A stretch of DNA of 64,000 nucleotides from Calonectria ilicicola (GCA_020809705.1 CP085831.1:5084001-5148000); one strand, 5' to 3'. Shown: positions 38,193 through 51,298, counted from the stretch's first letter. The notes: generated from the letters alone by a model not told the origin. A program made the numbers and translations.

Positions 38193-39145
38193 AGTAAAAG
38201 ATAGTCAGGATTTGGGAGCTCTGTGGAAGTAATTGAGAAAACTTGAGAAGATAGTTTTTGCTGGGCTCAGTTACTCTAGTGTTGGAGGATTTTTATTATA
38301 CTTGCTTTGCTAATTCTCTTTTTATATGTGCGAGGTGCAGATTCTATGACGGTTGTGTGCTGGTCGCATTCCGATTGTGAGCCGATGGAGTGCTGGTGAA
38401 TGAGTGTGAAGTTGTGATGAAATACTAGGCCAAGAGCATTACGATGTACAGGGATCGGATTGCGGGGTTATTGGAGTAAGGACGCAGGACCGTCCTGTAT
38501 TGCCACGCACCTCCGTAACCCCCATCCCGAATACGCAATATGACGTTGCAGAATTCTTGATAACTCTAAAGGCTGGGCTCAAGGGCATAAAGTTCAACCT
38601 GTGCATTCAAGCAGTCAGCTAGCCTCCGCGTTCGTCGGCAAAGCCGATGCTCAAAGTCGGGAGCGAACGCGATAATCTAGATAGCTTCTCCAGAAGTCTA
38701 AAACATGGGGTCTGGCCCCCGATTTGCGGGGCCGTATCAGGCAAAAGTTGGAATTCCGACAGTGCTTTGTATGGGGTCTACTTGATAGCGTGTGAGACTC
38801 ATGCATGGCCGATTTGACAACGTCCCTGCTTGTCTTGGACAGAGGGGCTTGGGCGAGGGAATACCATCCATTCAATCATACTCGTTCACCCTTCAAGTAA
38901 CCTTGGTTGACTATCCTTCATAACATAATTGCAACACATAGTTAGGAACCTAATTGGAGAACCTGGACCCAAGGATTTTAATCTTGGTGGGGGAAATGAA
39001 AATGGGCTTTTTTCTTGAGGAGATGTTGCTTGCTCTTTTGTGCTATTAAGGTGAAGAACGACCCTGGAAGGTTATTCTGATTATATGAGCTTTGTCTAAT
39101 ATTCTCTACATTGGATAAATTGTGCTAAATCTTGGTTATAATATA
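38193..39145. other. Intergenic region with second repeat copy
   Basis: Carries the SnoaL-like gene promoter at its left end and the diverged repeat copy at 38913-39064. Nothing else is supported. Confidence 0.45.
38913..39064 (-). repeat. Diverged direct repeat, copy 2 (more AT-rich)
   Basis: Second copy of the element at 36971-37133, in the same orientation. Many differences are C-to-T or G-to-A relative to copy 1, for example CACAACACA against CATAACATA. The two copies flank the SnoaL-like gene. Confidence 0.55.
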
Positions 39146-40412
39146 TTATGCATACTGATAACAGAGAAATCCAGAACGAATATCCATAACGTCAGCAATA
39201 GTCTTGTTAGGCAGCAGATTAAGTAGGCTTAAAACGTGTCCTAGAGTTGTTGTATTGCCCGAGTCTCCATCCTGGGTGATTTCTCCGCGCCTCTGGGGAG
39301 AGGGATCAGACTGCGTTGGCTTGACAGTCGGACCATCGATGGCATAAAGGCGAGATGTCAGATTAGCATTCTGCCAATCCCACCACACTTTATCAATGTA
39401 CGCATGGTGGAGGTAGAAAAGAGGGTCACCAGGACTTGAGATTGGGTTCAGCATCTAAAAGGTTAGCATCAGAACTTGCCCGAGAATCTTGAGAGAAAGT
39501 TTTCAACTGATTACATACCTCACCACCCACACCACTATGACCACCAGAGTGAGGAAAGAATTCTATGCAGTCCCATGCTTGGAGGAAGTTATCAAACTTT
39601 TTGCACTTCTCTAACCAGGTCGCGTTGGAGGCAGTGCTTGCAAGATCGTCGATATCGCGGCTGAGGCAATGATCTGTGTTGTTATGGCCTGGCCCAATGA
39701 TGAGGGTGTAGTTCGCAAACGGGCCATCTACAACGCATCCATCGGAAGCCCGTCCGTTGCCACCAAAGCCAAACACTGGGTCAAGCAGCGACGAGTCTAC
39801 GAAATGACCTGCATCTTGAAGCTCGTCCCAATACCTGTGCCGATGTTAGACTTTGAGTAAACTTCTGGTTCGAGTAATTGTTTACTAACGGTTGAGTTCC
39901 ACTATAGCCACATTCGATTTGTAGAAGATGCTCATGTGCCCACGTCATGTAGCGGTGATATGGGAGAAATGCGCCCTAATTGAATAGTGTATCAGCAAAT
40001 ATTCAGGAAGGGAAAGACGTGAATATATTCGGAACGGTTGCTGCTTACCACTTCATGAGCGTGGTCTGCCTGAAGTTGATGTTGCTCCTGCAAAGCTTGG
40101 AAAATTGTTTGTGTCATTGGCAAGAGACTGTTTGTATAGTTCAGCTTCATGAGACACAACTCTGCATCCAGGTAATCCTTTTTCTCTTCATTGGTCAGGG
40201 TATGCCTAAACAGTTGTTAAAACAGTAAGACTACATCGCCGCGTCCACGGGTCAGATGCGAACAAATATTCTCAAGGGGTACTGTACCATGCTTTGCGCT
40301 CTGAGAGTTGATTACACGATTTTGGCAACATCTGAGCCTCAACTGTAGTCTGTAAACAACTGGCAGTAGCTGAAAATATCAGCAAAACGGCAAAGTCAAC
40401 TTTCCACATCAT
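39146..40412 (-). CDS. Secreted tyrosinase (type 3 copper protein)
   Basis: Five exons on the minus strand: 40412-40288, 40205-40049, 39975-39890, 39834-39519, 39454-39146; 330 residues in frame. The first ~19 residues (MMWKVDFAVLLIFSATASC) are a signal peptide. The CuA region includes HAHEVGAFLPYHRYMTWAHE with likely ligands at His84 or His90, His92 and His101. The CuB region has PHSGGH (His218, His222) and DPLFYLHHAYIDKVWWDWQ (His244/His245). This is the short fungal tyrosinase layout, without the large C-terminal lid seen in longer enzymes. It would oxidise phenols to o-quinones outside the cell or in the secretory path. The exon 3 donor (GTTAGT) is weak but is the only one that keeps phase. 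A TATATAAG lies about 125 bases upstream. Relation to the NRPS/PKS cluster is unclear. Confidence 0.9.
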
Positions 40413-40536
40413 GACCGACTAGCTTTGTGACTCTGGTCAAAAAAGATTTTGCCTGTCACACTTAACAGCTGATACCGATATGGCATCAGACCGGGGTTGA
40501 CTCAAAGCTTTTGTATGATGTGTCAAGGACCGCTCT

Positions 40537-40544
40537 TATATAAC
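40537..40544 (-). promoter_or_regulatory. TATA box of the tyrosinase gene
   Basis: On the minus strand the sequence reads TATATAAG about 125 bases before the start codon, a distance also seen at other genes in this window. Confidence 0.45.
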
Positions 40545-42963
40545 ATGTCCAAATTCTTAGAACACCCGTGTAGATACGTATAGTCCTCAAGCGCATGGTT
40601 CACGATGGGGGCCGACCGGCGGCGAAGCGCGACCAAAATGGGGTCAAGATCGACTAAGCCAAAACTGATGTTCATCTCATTACGCTATGACATAATTGTT
40701 TTAGGATACGGAATAGATACTTTTAACTCTTTCCGATTGACGCAGCGCCTTAACTCGGACCTCCACCTTCCACGCCTTTAAGCATCTGAGAACGCTTCTC
40801 ATCGTAAGTCTACATGACGCTATGACACTGAATCAAGGCGAGAGTGGATCGCCCCGCAGATTGGCCCAGATTTAAAGGAAAATTGGGCGATCGCGGCTAT
40901 CCAAATCTCGTATAGGACATTATTCTTCTTTTTTACCGAAACCTTGCTCGTATTTAACGGTCTTCGTTTTCCCCCGTCTTTTCCCGATTACATAAGCCTT
41001 CCTTAGGTATAATATCACCGTGTTTTTTCTATCTGATGAACAGAGAGCAGACCCAAGCTCGCAACAGGACCCCCAGAAATGGTCTCGGCCGATCAGTCGT
41101 GTGGAGGTTTGCTGCCATTTAGTATTGATTCCTGCTCAATTGAGCGATAGCACTCACCCAGCATTCACTTGGTTTGAGTTCGAAGAGCATTTTTTCGCCG
41201 AAAATATTGGCACATCTTCGATTCCGTCCAAGAATTCCCAGCCCATGAAAGTCTCTCAGACGCTTGTGTCGAGTGAAAAATGGGCTGAAGCAAACCGTTG
41301 ATCAGTGTTCTTAATCGTTTGGTAGTGGGTATTACCCTGGTAGGAAGCGGTCACTAGCTTATTGACGACTACCTGTTAAAGCCGAGGGTTGAGATTTTTG
41401 ATAGGTTCCGAGTTTTGGAGAGCAAAGACAATGGGCATGAGCGGCGACGGCACATATGTTATTACACGGGAACATCAGGCCCACTTCACAATGGCCGATT
41501 TGGTCATTTGGATAGAAAAGTCCAGTAAGTTCCGAAATGGTTCGTATGGTAATTCATATGATAAAATTGCCAATAAGTTCGGGATCATGAAAAAACGGTG
41601 TAAAATTTGGAACAAGTAAACCGACAAAGCTATATAAAATATTTGGTACACCAGTTCTAGTAATAAACTGAAGGAGAACACCTCGATGGTATAATCTACC
41701 GCTGGCTTGACAACGATCTCTGCGTCCACGTCGCAAGCACCACCAACTCACTAGTCGGATATGCTCCAACGAATTCTCTTTTGAATCCTACACTTCGAAT
41801 GACCAAGGCTGTTAGCAATTGTACATCGTTCCAACGTGGGGTGGTATAGGGTATGACAGGGAGGGTGTTAAACAGTCGGATGGCTAACCCCCCTCCCCCG
41901 CTCGGCTGGAATGTTACGATATTGGTATAAAATGGATCAAATGGATCAACCCAGCTATAACTCTTTCCTTATTCATCAAATAGATTGTACCAATTCAGGT
42001 CATTGGGCCCGTCTTATTTAGTCGTTATCTCTATATACCAGCGTGATCTGTTTTGCAAAGAGATAAGCGTAAAATGGGATATTTTCTGGATGAAGCGTGC
42101 AAAGTTTCATATCGGACATTCAAATTGCCTATCATCTCCCTTTTAGGGTTGTGGAATTCTATTCGGTCCGCTCCACAACGCCATAGTCGTGCCGCGCCGC
42201 GCCGCGCCGAAACCGGTAAATTAAAACATAGCATTGTCAGAGCATGAAATATGAACCTGATTCTGTGAATCGATACACTTCGTTAGGTCATATGGCACCA
42301 TGCCAAGGTTTCGCCCCTGCTTAGCTGTTCAAAAATATCAGAAATAAAGACGATTGATATTATTTAGTTACGATTAAATTATTTTTTATTTTATTTGCTT
42401 CATTTCATTTTAGACTTCTCGTTCTGTCCCACTGCTTTATCATAGTATTTTACCAGTCCCGTTATTGCGTGGCATCGCCAGTACCTTGCATCGAGGAAAT
42501 AGCTGGTCATTTGAATTGCGTTGATGAGATATGAAGGAGGATCTGTGCCTATTATACAAAGCTAAATTTGACGTATCATCTAAATAAAGTAAAGATACAC
42601 GAAAGAAGCATGCACACATTGAATAACCTCAAAGCTATATACGAATGTAGACTGCGTAACCTTGGAGGATGTAGAAGGGCCGAAACCGCCGGGAAGAACT
42701 CCCCATAATAAATCGGTACGTAAAAAATAGTTTTCGAGACATTACTCTGGAATTTGCTTGGTCGAGGCGCGGCCCGGGTACATATCTAACGTGAGACGAA
42801 AGTTCAGCTACTTCTCGCGAGGAACGGAAACGGGCTGAAAGAAGGGAATGTGGAGAAATGGAAGACGCCAACAAACAGGGTGGGTAAGACGTATGCTGGT
42901 CTTGGCCAAACCCGCGAACGTGTCGTCTTCTCAAGTAGACCGGTGGTGGGCAAAATGGAGAAG

Positions 42964-42969
42964 TATAAA
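42964..42969 (+). promoter_or_regulatory. TATA box of the Hint-protein gene
   Basis: TATAAA about 135 bases upstream of the ATG at 43104. Confidence 0.4.
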
Positions 42970-43103
42970 AGACTCATAGTTGGCAGTCTCTGTTCATCCT
43001 CAACCACAGATCAGCAATACTCACTAGTACAGTCAGCATTCACTACTTGCAGTCCATTTCACCGGATCAAATTTTTCGCTGGGCCCTACCCTAATCCGAC
43101 AAG

Positions 43104-46100
43104 ATGCCCTCAGAGGATGAGCTCAAGACTGCGTTCATTGACCTAGCCAATGCCGTTCGTGGCCTTCAAAAGATCCCAATAGAAAGGTTCGCAGGACGAC
43201 TTTATAACAAGGCTCGGTATAATCCGGTTAATCAGTCCATATTCGGTTTTTTTGGTTCTGCCCCGGACTACAACCCATTGAATGAGGAAGACTCTTTCAG
43301 CCAGAATCTCGATGGACGAGATGCCACTCATCTACTTTGTAGGCTGGGCATTGCCTCTGTTGGACAGGGCACGATCCAAGTTAGCCCTGATAAGGATTAC
43401 AGAGGCTACAAGAGAGATGTCAAGGCTGTAAGCCAACCTATTGCGGTTTAAAATTAGTAATTTAACTGATTTCTATAGAATAATGCAGAAGATCGATTCG
43501 GCGAGATCATTACTATCTTGATGACTTTTTGTCTGGCAGAACATATTGATGCGGAATTGATGAGACTTGGCCAACCGAGTATCAAAGATCTAAGCCAGAT
43601 GCCTGGATTCGCCGACTATGCGATCAAAACCATGTCAACCGAGAGATGGATTAATCAAGAGATTTCAATCGATCTCTGGCGGGGAGATCACCTGTTCACA
43701 ATCAGTATGCTTCTTCTCGCGGACTTTCTGAAGACGGATCCTGGAGATATCCCGGCCTATGACGACAGAATTGAGAACCGTCCCAGTTACCAAGTTCTTC
43801 AAACTTGGTCATACGCTATATGGGGTGACGAGGCCAAGGGAGATGAGGCAAAGACTGACAAAATGATTGAGTTTTTGGGAAATGCGGCCACCATCGTGTA
43901 TGTCCCTCGATCGGACGCTCGGATGGCCCAACCAACACCGACGTACAATGTCATGCGAGAATTTTACACTTCCGTTATCAATTATCAAGGCCTCTACAGT
44001 CAGGATGAAGACTACAAAAACGCGCTGCGGTCCAGTCTTGGTCGTCTCGAAAATCGGGAAGACGCCATCAACGAGTGGAAGTCTTATTGCGAAAGCATGG
44101 CTAGCTACTATCATCTGAACATGCAACCAAAATGGGACTACGGAGTTGTCGATATATTTGACCGCCAGCAGTGGAACCAATTTCAATATTGGATGATTCT
44201 GAGTGAGCAACCCGTCTTTGCCTTCGTTACCTTCGAAAAGAGCACTTCTCAGCATGTTCATGTTATTGGAAGTTTATGCTGATTGGACCTTTGTAGCTCA
44301 TCTTCAGGAGTCCATTGTTTATGAATATGCGACAGATAAAAAGGTTGTTCCAATAATGCCGATGTACACGGCCCACGTTGGATGTCCCTTGGTCGCTGGG
44401 ACATCAATTCTGCTCGCCAATGGCAAACCTTGCTTAGTGGAGAAGCTCAGACCTAATGACCAGCTCCACCCTGGTCTCAAATCCCAAGCTGATCCGATTG
44501 CCTCTGAATCGTACACACATTGTTTCGCCAGCAGATCCAAAGTTGAATTAATTGGCTTCAGTAAGTTTCAAGCTGACGACAGTCCGTATAGATGGTGGCT
44601 TATATGAATATTTCCATAGATGGAGAACAGCCGTTTGCTGCCCCGGGCCAATCCTTTTTCACCAGCACTGGGCTACGCGCTGTAGATCCCAAGTCGGCCA
44701 TGGCGAACAACCCATTTCTGCGTGTCGGAAAACTCGCAGTGGGCCATATTATATATCGCCGCAATGGCGAGCGATACGAACATATCGAGGTCAACTCCAT
44801 AGAAAGGACGAAAAATGAAGAGCAGACTGTATACAGCGTTTTCCTTGGAGCAAATCAAGAGTACTATCATGCCAATGGATACCTGATTTCCCAGAATAAT
44901 CCCGAGAATGCGCTGCAGAAAACTATTGACGCAATTCGGAAAGTGCCGAGCAATAAAAGGATGTCACTGCTTTTACAATTCAAGGAATTGTCTAGCATGT
45001 TCGGCCAATACGGTCGGAAGACTATTGAGGAAAGACTCAATTTCGAACTCCTTCACAAGCCTGAAGCCGATAAATGGAACTTATTGAATAAAATGGACAC
45101 TACTAGTGCCGGGGACACTGGTCATCTCAATTTGGACTCTCCAGCGAATCGGAAGAATAAGGCAGTGCCGTTGGACCAGCTCCGGCGGAGATACGAACTT
45201 ACCGCCCATCATCCCGAGCAGATTCCTGGCAACTATAAGCTCCCATTTGTGGATGTCATTGATGGTTGTGTGGTTGTAGATGACGAAGTACAACTGAGCG
45301 CCTCATATGACCGCAAAAACAGGACATTCAAGTGGACACGAGAGATTGCCAATACTAAGAGCTTTGAACACGGAATGCTTAGGATTTATCAAGAAGGTCT
45401 TTCTGGGCATGGTGCAGTATTCATCACTTCGAATGAGAACCCAGACCGAGTCAGCAAAGACAGCACTCACACATTTGATGTTCTAGCTAGGTCGGGACGA
45501 GATGTGCAGAGTCGGTCAAGTGCTCTAGGTTCTGAGAGAGGCTATATTGGCCTTGATGAGTACCACATAACCGTGGAAAGAAGTGTCTGGGATCCTGACA
45601 CGGAGAGAGGCGAAGTCCGGGATCCGATTGATTTCGGTGAATTTACTTACGGCTTTTACGATGAGGGAGACAAAGCGACCATCCCATATATCCAATTCCC
45701 CCTATTGAACAATCTCCAAGAGTCCATTAATACCAAGTTCAACAAAGATTTAGATGATCTGTACCGAATCGAGTGCGCGACATTGGAAGACAACACCTTT
45801 CGGGGAACCGTTCGCTTTCATCGTGCTTCCACTGTACCTTTGATTTCTGACTCGGGAGATAACGTTGATGTGTTTGATGTCAAGTTCCCTGATCTCGGCC
45901 TAAATTTGAACTTGCCTATTCTATTCCAGGAGTTCTATATCGACCTGGACATTTTTGACGACTTCTCATACGGCGCAATCTATGAGTTTGACCCTGAGAT
46001 GCGTGGAAGCAAAGGAAATCGGTAAGTAGAACTGGTAACTCGAAACTTGGGGAACAATAGAAATTGACACGCGATAAGCCACCTGCTCAAGGCCGAATAT

Positions 46101-48814
46101 GTTGGCAATGCAGGTTATTTTCGTAAGCTTCGGTCTAAAGTGTCTCAAGCATTCGCACTTGCTCGTGATCCATCAGCGTCAACCTTGGATTCCCAACAGC
46201 AGAAGCCGTCCAGCATAACAGATGAGCTCACCACCTTTGTTGAACCGAACATTCAATTGCTCCTGACCTTCCCTTCTTATAATGAAGACATGGTATGTCG
46301 AATCGGCATGGTTCCCTAGCGCTGAACTTCAAAATTGTGCTATTACTCTCGAGGCACCGACTAATGATCACACAGGTTCATAACACTGTCCAACAATACA
46401 TGCAAAAAATGATGTATTACCATATGGATCAGGATGACAGACAGGAATTCACCAATATGGCCAAGCCCGACGATCTTCCCCCAGGTTTGGCAGATAACCT
46501 TCCGACAGCCTTGAAGAAGTTTTTCCACGACAAATATGCACCAGCATTTCTGTGTCGCTCCATATCTAGCTTTGACAAGTATACCTCAAAGTTTACAGAG
46601 AAAGAGAGAAAGAATCTATGGTACTGGTGGGAGGGCAACGGTGACAAGTGCCTATCCAGATCGCAAGAGTACAATGATCTCAATAATCTGATATCGATTG
46701 AGGTGATGAAGACTCTCTATAAATATGATCTTGATCCCTTTATCAATAGCTCGGAGGGTGCAGATTATTGGGCCCAACAGCTTTTCGACAAGCTCAGTGC
46801 TAACCGAATCATGAATAACCTTTTGACGAACCCAATTCAAAACGTAAGCTATGTCCGGTGTCGATTTTATGTTTTTAGCATGATCATTTTGCAGAACATC
46901 GAATGTGCTAATAATATCACTTTTAGGGAGGCAATGCCATCAATAGATCATGTGTGCTCATGAACACGCTAGCCCCATCTCAGAACTTTGCCGATGAGTG
47001 GTTTGAGAATGTCGTGGCTTATGCAGGCGTGATTGGTCTTGACTATCCTTATATCGATGAAGATAGCGAACTCGCCGGCCAATGGCTACATGATTCGATC
47101 CGTGACCTCATTATCAAAGTTCTCATGGACGATCCTTCGATATCCAAAGAGGTTAAGGAGGCATTAATGGAGGACATTCTGGAGTTTGAAAAAGCAAATA
47201 ATCTGGACCAAACTGAAACAGCAGAAAGAAGGGCTGCCAATATGGTCGCAAAACAGGCAATATTTCTGGCAGAGGCCCAGAACTGGTTCACGGCCGTAGG
47301 AAGGGGCCTGTCGAAAGCACTGGGAGCAACCCGACTTTATCAATGGCTGGGAACAGCATTCGATCAGGTTTCTGGCAAAGTTTCTGACAAGCTCCCAGCT
47401 ACCAAGTCTCTGAAAGGATTGTCTACTCTCTGCATGGTTAGTTCACCCTTGGCTCATATCTGATAAGCTCAAAGCTAATTGTATCACCTAGGCCGCATTT
47501 TACATCGGCCAGATTGCCAGCAATATTGTTGGACTCATCCAAAACTGGGAACTTCTGGAGCCTGACCAAAAGGCCACTGTCATTCTAGAGACATTAAAAA
47601 TCGTATCAGATGGCGTTTCTTATGCAATGGACTCATTCAAGAAGTTCAAAAACAACCCAATGAATTCAGCTGTCGATCGACTCGATGTTGAAGCTCTCAA
47701 TCAGGGCACATACCGAGCTCTTGGTGAGAGTGGGGCTGATCTTGGTAAGATGTCTGAAAAGATTAATGGGCCAGGCGGCTTCCATGAATCAGTTGCGAAC
47801 CATGTCGGGGCTGATGAAAAGACGCCGACTCGGCCAAGCGGCAAGGAAAGTTGGAATGAGAAGGTATCCGACCCTGTAGGAGATCTCCCACCTGGCGGTG
47901 AAGCTGCAGCCAAAAAGTTTAGCATGAAAGCGACCATTCTGAAAGGTATTGATGTCGCTCTGGGAATTGGCGTTGCTGTGGCCATGACCTTTACACTGGT
48001 GCGAGAATGGGATCAACTCACCACAGCTGGCAAGATCATCAATACCCTATCCGTCATCACCCAAGTTCTCACTGTGCTCCTGGACATCGCGGAGCTCGGT
48101 GCAGCCGCTGGCCTTTGGGCCATCACTGGAACCTTTAGTGTAGCACTTCCAATCATCGGGGCCGTGCTCGCCGTGGTGGGCGTGGTTTTAATGATCCTCG
48201 GGCTATTTATCGATCTATACAAATCCGATCCACCGCCAGACCCTCTGGAAGAATATATCAAAAACACCGGCAGGCCGTTAATAGCTCAGTTCAATGATGC
48301 CCCTGAGCCTCAATTGACATATCAGATATCGCACAGCAAGGTCACACCGGGTCAATTGACCAGTATAGAGATTTCCGCCGAGAACAAAACCAACCAAGAA
48401 GTGAATGTCGCTAACACACGAATCTCGCTTCTGAGCGGCAATGACGATACATGTTTATTTGCCGCCGACGACAAGATTGTTCTCGTGAGCGATACGGATC
48501 CACAAAAAGATACTGAAAACCATTTGTATGTCACGCCAAACAAGATCACTGATGCCAACCTACCGACTCCTAGCAAGCTGGGCACGACATCGCTGTACTA
48601 TCAGTATGATCTCAGACTTGCTGGTCCTAAGGTGGAGGGCGAGAATGCACTGCAATCCCTTATTTTAAAGCCAGCTGAAAAGATCCGATCGGTGTGGAAA
48701 GCAAAAATTAATAAAAAAGGTTCAGATGAGGATAACACAAGCAGCCGGGTTGATATAGTGGAGCTTACTAAGAATGATAAGAGCCATGTCGAATTTATTC
48801 TTGTTAGGGGTTAG
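43104..48814 (+). CDS. Giant Hint-module protein of unknown function
   Basis: Eight exons: 43104-43427, 43479-44202, 44273-44560, 44620-46021, 46079-46292, 46376-46843, 46927-47436, 47492-48814; 1750 residues in frame. Residues ~387-539 look like a Hint domain. It opens at HVGCPLVAGTSILLANGK with a potential nucleophile Cys387. It continues with LVEKLRPNDQL, then GFNGEQPFAAPGQSFFTSTG where block B usually has His but here shows Gln, then LAVGHIIYRR and YYHANGYLISQNN. Hint domains catalyse protein autoprocessing in hedgehog proteins, inteins and bacterial polymorphic toxins. The N-terminal ~386 residues and the ~900 after the Hint match nothing I know. Residues ~1455-1555 contain several hydrophobic helices, followed by a beta-rich tail. 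No signal peptide. The second intron (44203-44272) is the least certain; a shorter alternative acceptor exists. Converges with the GTPase gene. Confidence 0.75.
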
Positions 48815-49636
48815 ATTGGTAATTTTGATTTATTATATATAGGAAAGTACTTTAAGTCAAAGAAAATAGAAAAAAAGAGATATATTGGAGTTATTATCAT
48901 AGCCCTACACTTAGCCAATGGCGGTCTTGGAGTCAAACATCACAGCTTACTTGATGTGTCGACTTGATTTCTCTGGCTGACTGGCTGGGTTGTTGTATAA
49001 AAAAGATAGAGAAGGGAAGAAATCCGTTATTTCAAATTAGATCACTATTTGGAGTATCAAGATAATAGACTTCTACTGTTGAGATGTCCGTGCCAATATT
49101 TAGCTTTAGTTCAGTCAAATACTGAGATTTGAAGGTAGGCGAATGAGTTAAACCTGTTTTTGGGAAGTCGGGGTCTCATGGAGGCATTCTTTCGCGCATC
49201 TATTTCAATGTTTGGAGGTTGCAAGGTATTATTCTGTTGTTTTTCATTTTCTGTGAAGACAAGCCTAGCTGTCCACGAATATTAATGTAATTCATTAAAT
49301 AGGGCTTGCCAACGTGACCAAAAAATAAGATAGCTACTAGACATTATGCAAAAGTACAAATACTTTCTCAATATCTACCCCAGTGGCCAATTCTATTTGC
49401 TCATCAATCTAGCCTATCCCTACCAGACTGTCTTCTCCACACGATGAGAAGAATCAGAGTATGAATGAACACATAGTTCTATAGATAATGAAAAAAAGGA
49501 CCAACATTTCATCATCAACTCGCTCATCCTATACACACATCGATTCTTTTGGATAACCATAGCCATTTCCGGTCAAGCTTAACTCTTACTTTATAACAAC
49601 GAACACTATTTATTGTTTGGCATTGTTGACTATAAT
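48815..49636. other. Convergent 3' intergenic region
   Basis: 822 AT-rich bases between the stop codons of two convergent genes. No gene or repeat recognised. Confidence 0.5.
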
Positions 49637-51298
49637 CTATCCCGCTATAGTCTTCTTCCGTAAACCTTCTTTTCCTCGTCTTAATCGACTTTCTTCAATC
49701 GCATTCTCCAGCTGCTCCATACAGTCGCTTTTGCTATAGCAGTTTCCGACAGTAATGCCATGAGACAAAAGAGCGGACATTTTTCTGTGGCCGCGACTGA
49801 GTCTGAAGCCACACACCAGACGATCGATGGTGGCCTCGGAAACCTCCCTTTCCGGATGTTCCCTCACATCCCAGAAGATCATCTCGTAGATAAGTGAAAT
49901 GCCTGCAATCATTTTCAGAATCGTCAAGGATGTTTGAACCGCTGTCAGCGGGCCGAAGAAGTTGAGCGACATCATGAACTTGGCGCCGAGAATTTCCATA
50001 GTGCTAACGTTGAAGCATCCTTGAAGAAACATGTTGCGGACCCTCGAGTCTCTAATAAGCGATCGGAAGCCTCGGATGCCCCATACTTGGGTGATCTTCT
50101 CAAGAATCTTGACAAAAGCGTTGTAGATTGCAGTGGCTCCCACGAATGGGATAAATGGGATAGATGAGGCGCCGACAGCTTTCCAAAATACGGACATGCC
50201 TCTTTGAATAGATTCTGAACCACACTGTTAGATGATGAAGCAAAGGTGTATCAAAATGTTTGTGAACTTGCCTCGAAGTTTCATGTCTGCAGAATGGCAT
50301 TGTGCAGCGGTCCATAGTTGACGTAACCCATCTTCTAACAGCATCTCCCTGGTCTGCTCGACTAGTGTATCGACACCTGGTGCCTGTGGTAGAGAAGCTA
50401 AAACTAGTGTTAGATTGTGATGCCCTGTTCCAAGGTGGCGAACGACTTACCCGATTCTTGAGGCGGAATCTCTAGTCTCACAATAGAGACGCGCAATCGA
50501 CGTCCAAAGACACGTTCAAACTGGCCTCGATAGTTTTTATCATAATCTGCAATTGCAGCATTTGTGGCATCCTTTTTCATTTGGACAAAATCCATGGGAC
50601 CTCCTCGGGCCATCTGGCGAGTAATTTCCGACCCAAGGTGATCGTTCACTAGCATGTCGAATTGGGTGAAGACGACCACCACAGGAATATCACCAACGTC
50701 GGCATTGAAGAAGAATTCTTTCTCTGCACTTTCGATTGGCCTGTTGGAGCGACAACTGATGCAGTACCTAAAATGACACCAGTTAGCGCAAGTTTGTGGG
50801 CAAAGCACCAAACTCACCAAATGCAATGGAGCTGATCAGCGAGGTTCGGCTGCTGTCGTCGATCCTTGATGAAATTAGAAATCTCTTCGACACATTTTAG
50901 ATCACCGGCTTCGAATCCGCCCGAGTCGTGTAAGATGAGATTTTCGTTGGCGCCAGGGAAGGTTATTGGGTACCAAACCCTCTCTCTCTGTGTCCCGACT
51001 GTGCGGTGGCTAACACCAGTCTGAATGAGGTTTTTAGTAGTGTTCAAAAGGAATGCCGTCGGGGATATGCACTTACAGTTTCTGGAGGAACACCAAACAC
51101 AGTCGAGCAAATAGTTGACTTGCCTACCCCAGCCTTGCCGATGATAAGGATGCGAAATTTGTCACAGTTGTCGGGAAGATTGCGAAAATTTGCTGGGGCG
51201 TTGACAACGACTTTGGAGGTATCAACCTCCTGGCGGAAGTCATCGTTGGATACATTTAGGTCGACAGGCGCAGGCCTGTGTTCGGCGTAAGTGACCAT
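49637..51298 (-). CDS. P-loop GTPase with C-terminal membrane segment
   Basis: Five exons on the minus strand: 51298-51077, 51020-50818, 50767-50451, 50397-50272, 50214-49637; 481 residues. G1 is GKAGVGKST (54-62), G3 is DSGG (106-109), and G4 is TQFD (176-179) in place of N/TKxD. This is the TRAFAC-type small GTPase fold seen in fungal stand-alone G-domain proteins. After the G domain, SSIPFIPFVGATAIYNAF and a second hydrophobic stretch (GPLTAVQTSLTILKMIAGIS) suggest membrane association, as in IRG/DUF697-like GTPases. The intron between exons 4 and 5 uses a GC donor (GCAAGT), the only choice that keeps frame. It converges on the Hint-protein gene. Possible roles include membrane remodelling or defence; none can be assigned from sequence. 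Confidence 0.85.

Larger units (their letters stand above)
40413..43103. other. Gene-poor stretch before the Hint gene
   Basis: About 2.7 kb. Several short open frames (for example near 41020-41300 and 41475-41730) have no recognisable family features and no splice partners. A short GCCGC-type run lies near 42190-42207. The promoter of the next gene includes TATAAA at 42964-42969. Confidence 0.5.

Noticed and set aside
39146..40412. Tyrosinase as a member of the NRPS/PKS cluster
   Set aside because: It is about 6 kb past the hydrolase with unrelated and decayed genes between, and no shared palindrome was seen upstream.
41020..41730. Short open frames upstream of the Hint gene
   Set aside because: Too short, no motifs, no continuation through plausible introns.
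44272..44296. A 25-base intron to fix the frame in the Hint gene
   Set aside because: Too short for a fungal spliceosomal intron; a 70-base intron at 44203-44272 restores frame with normal ends.
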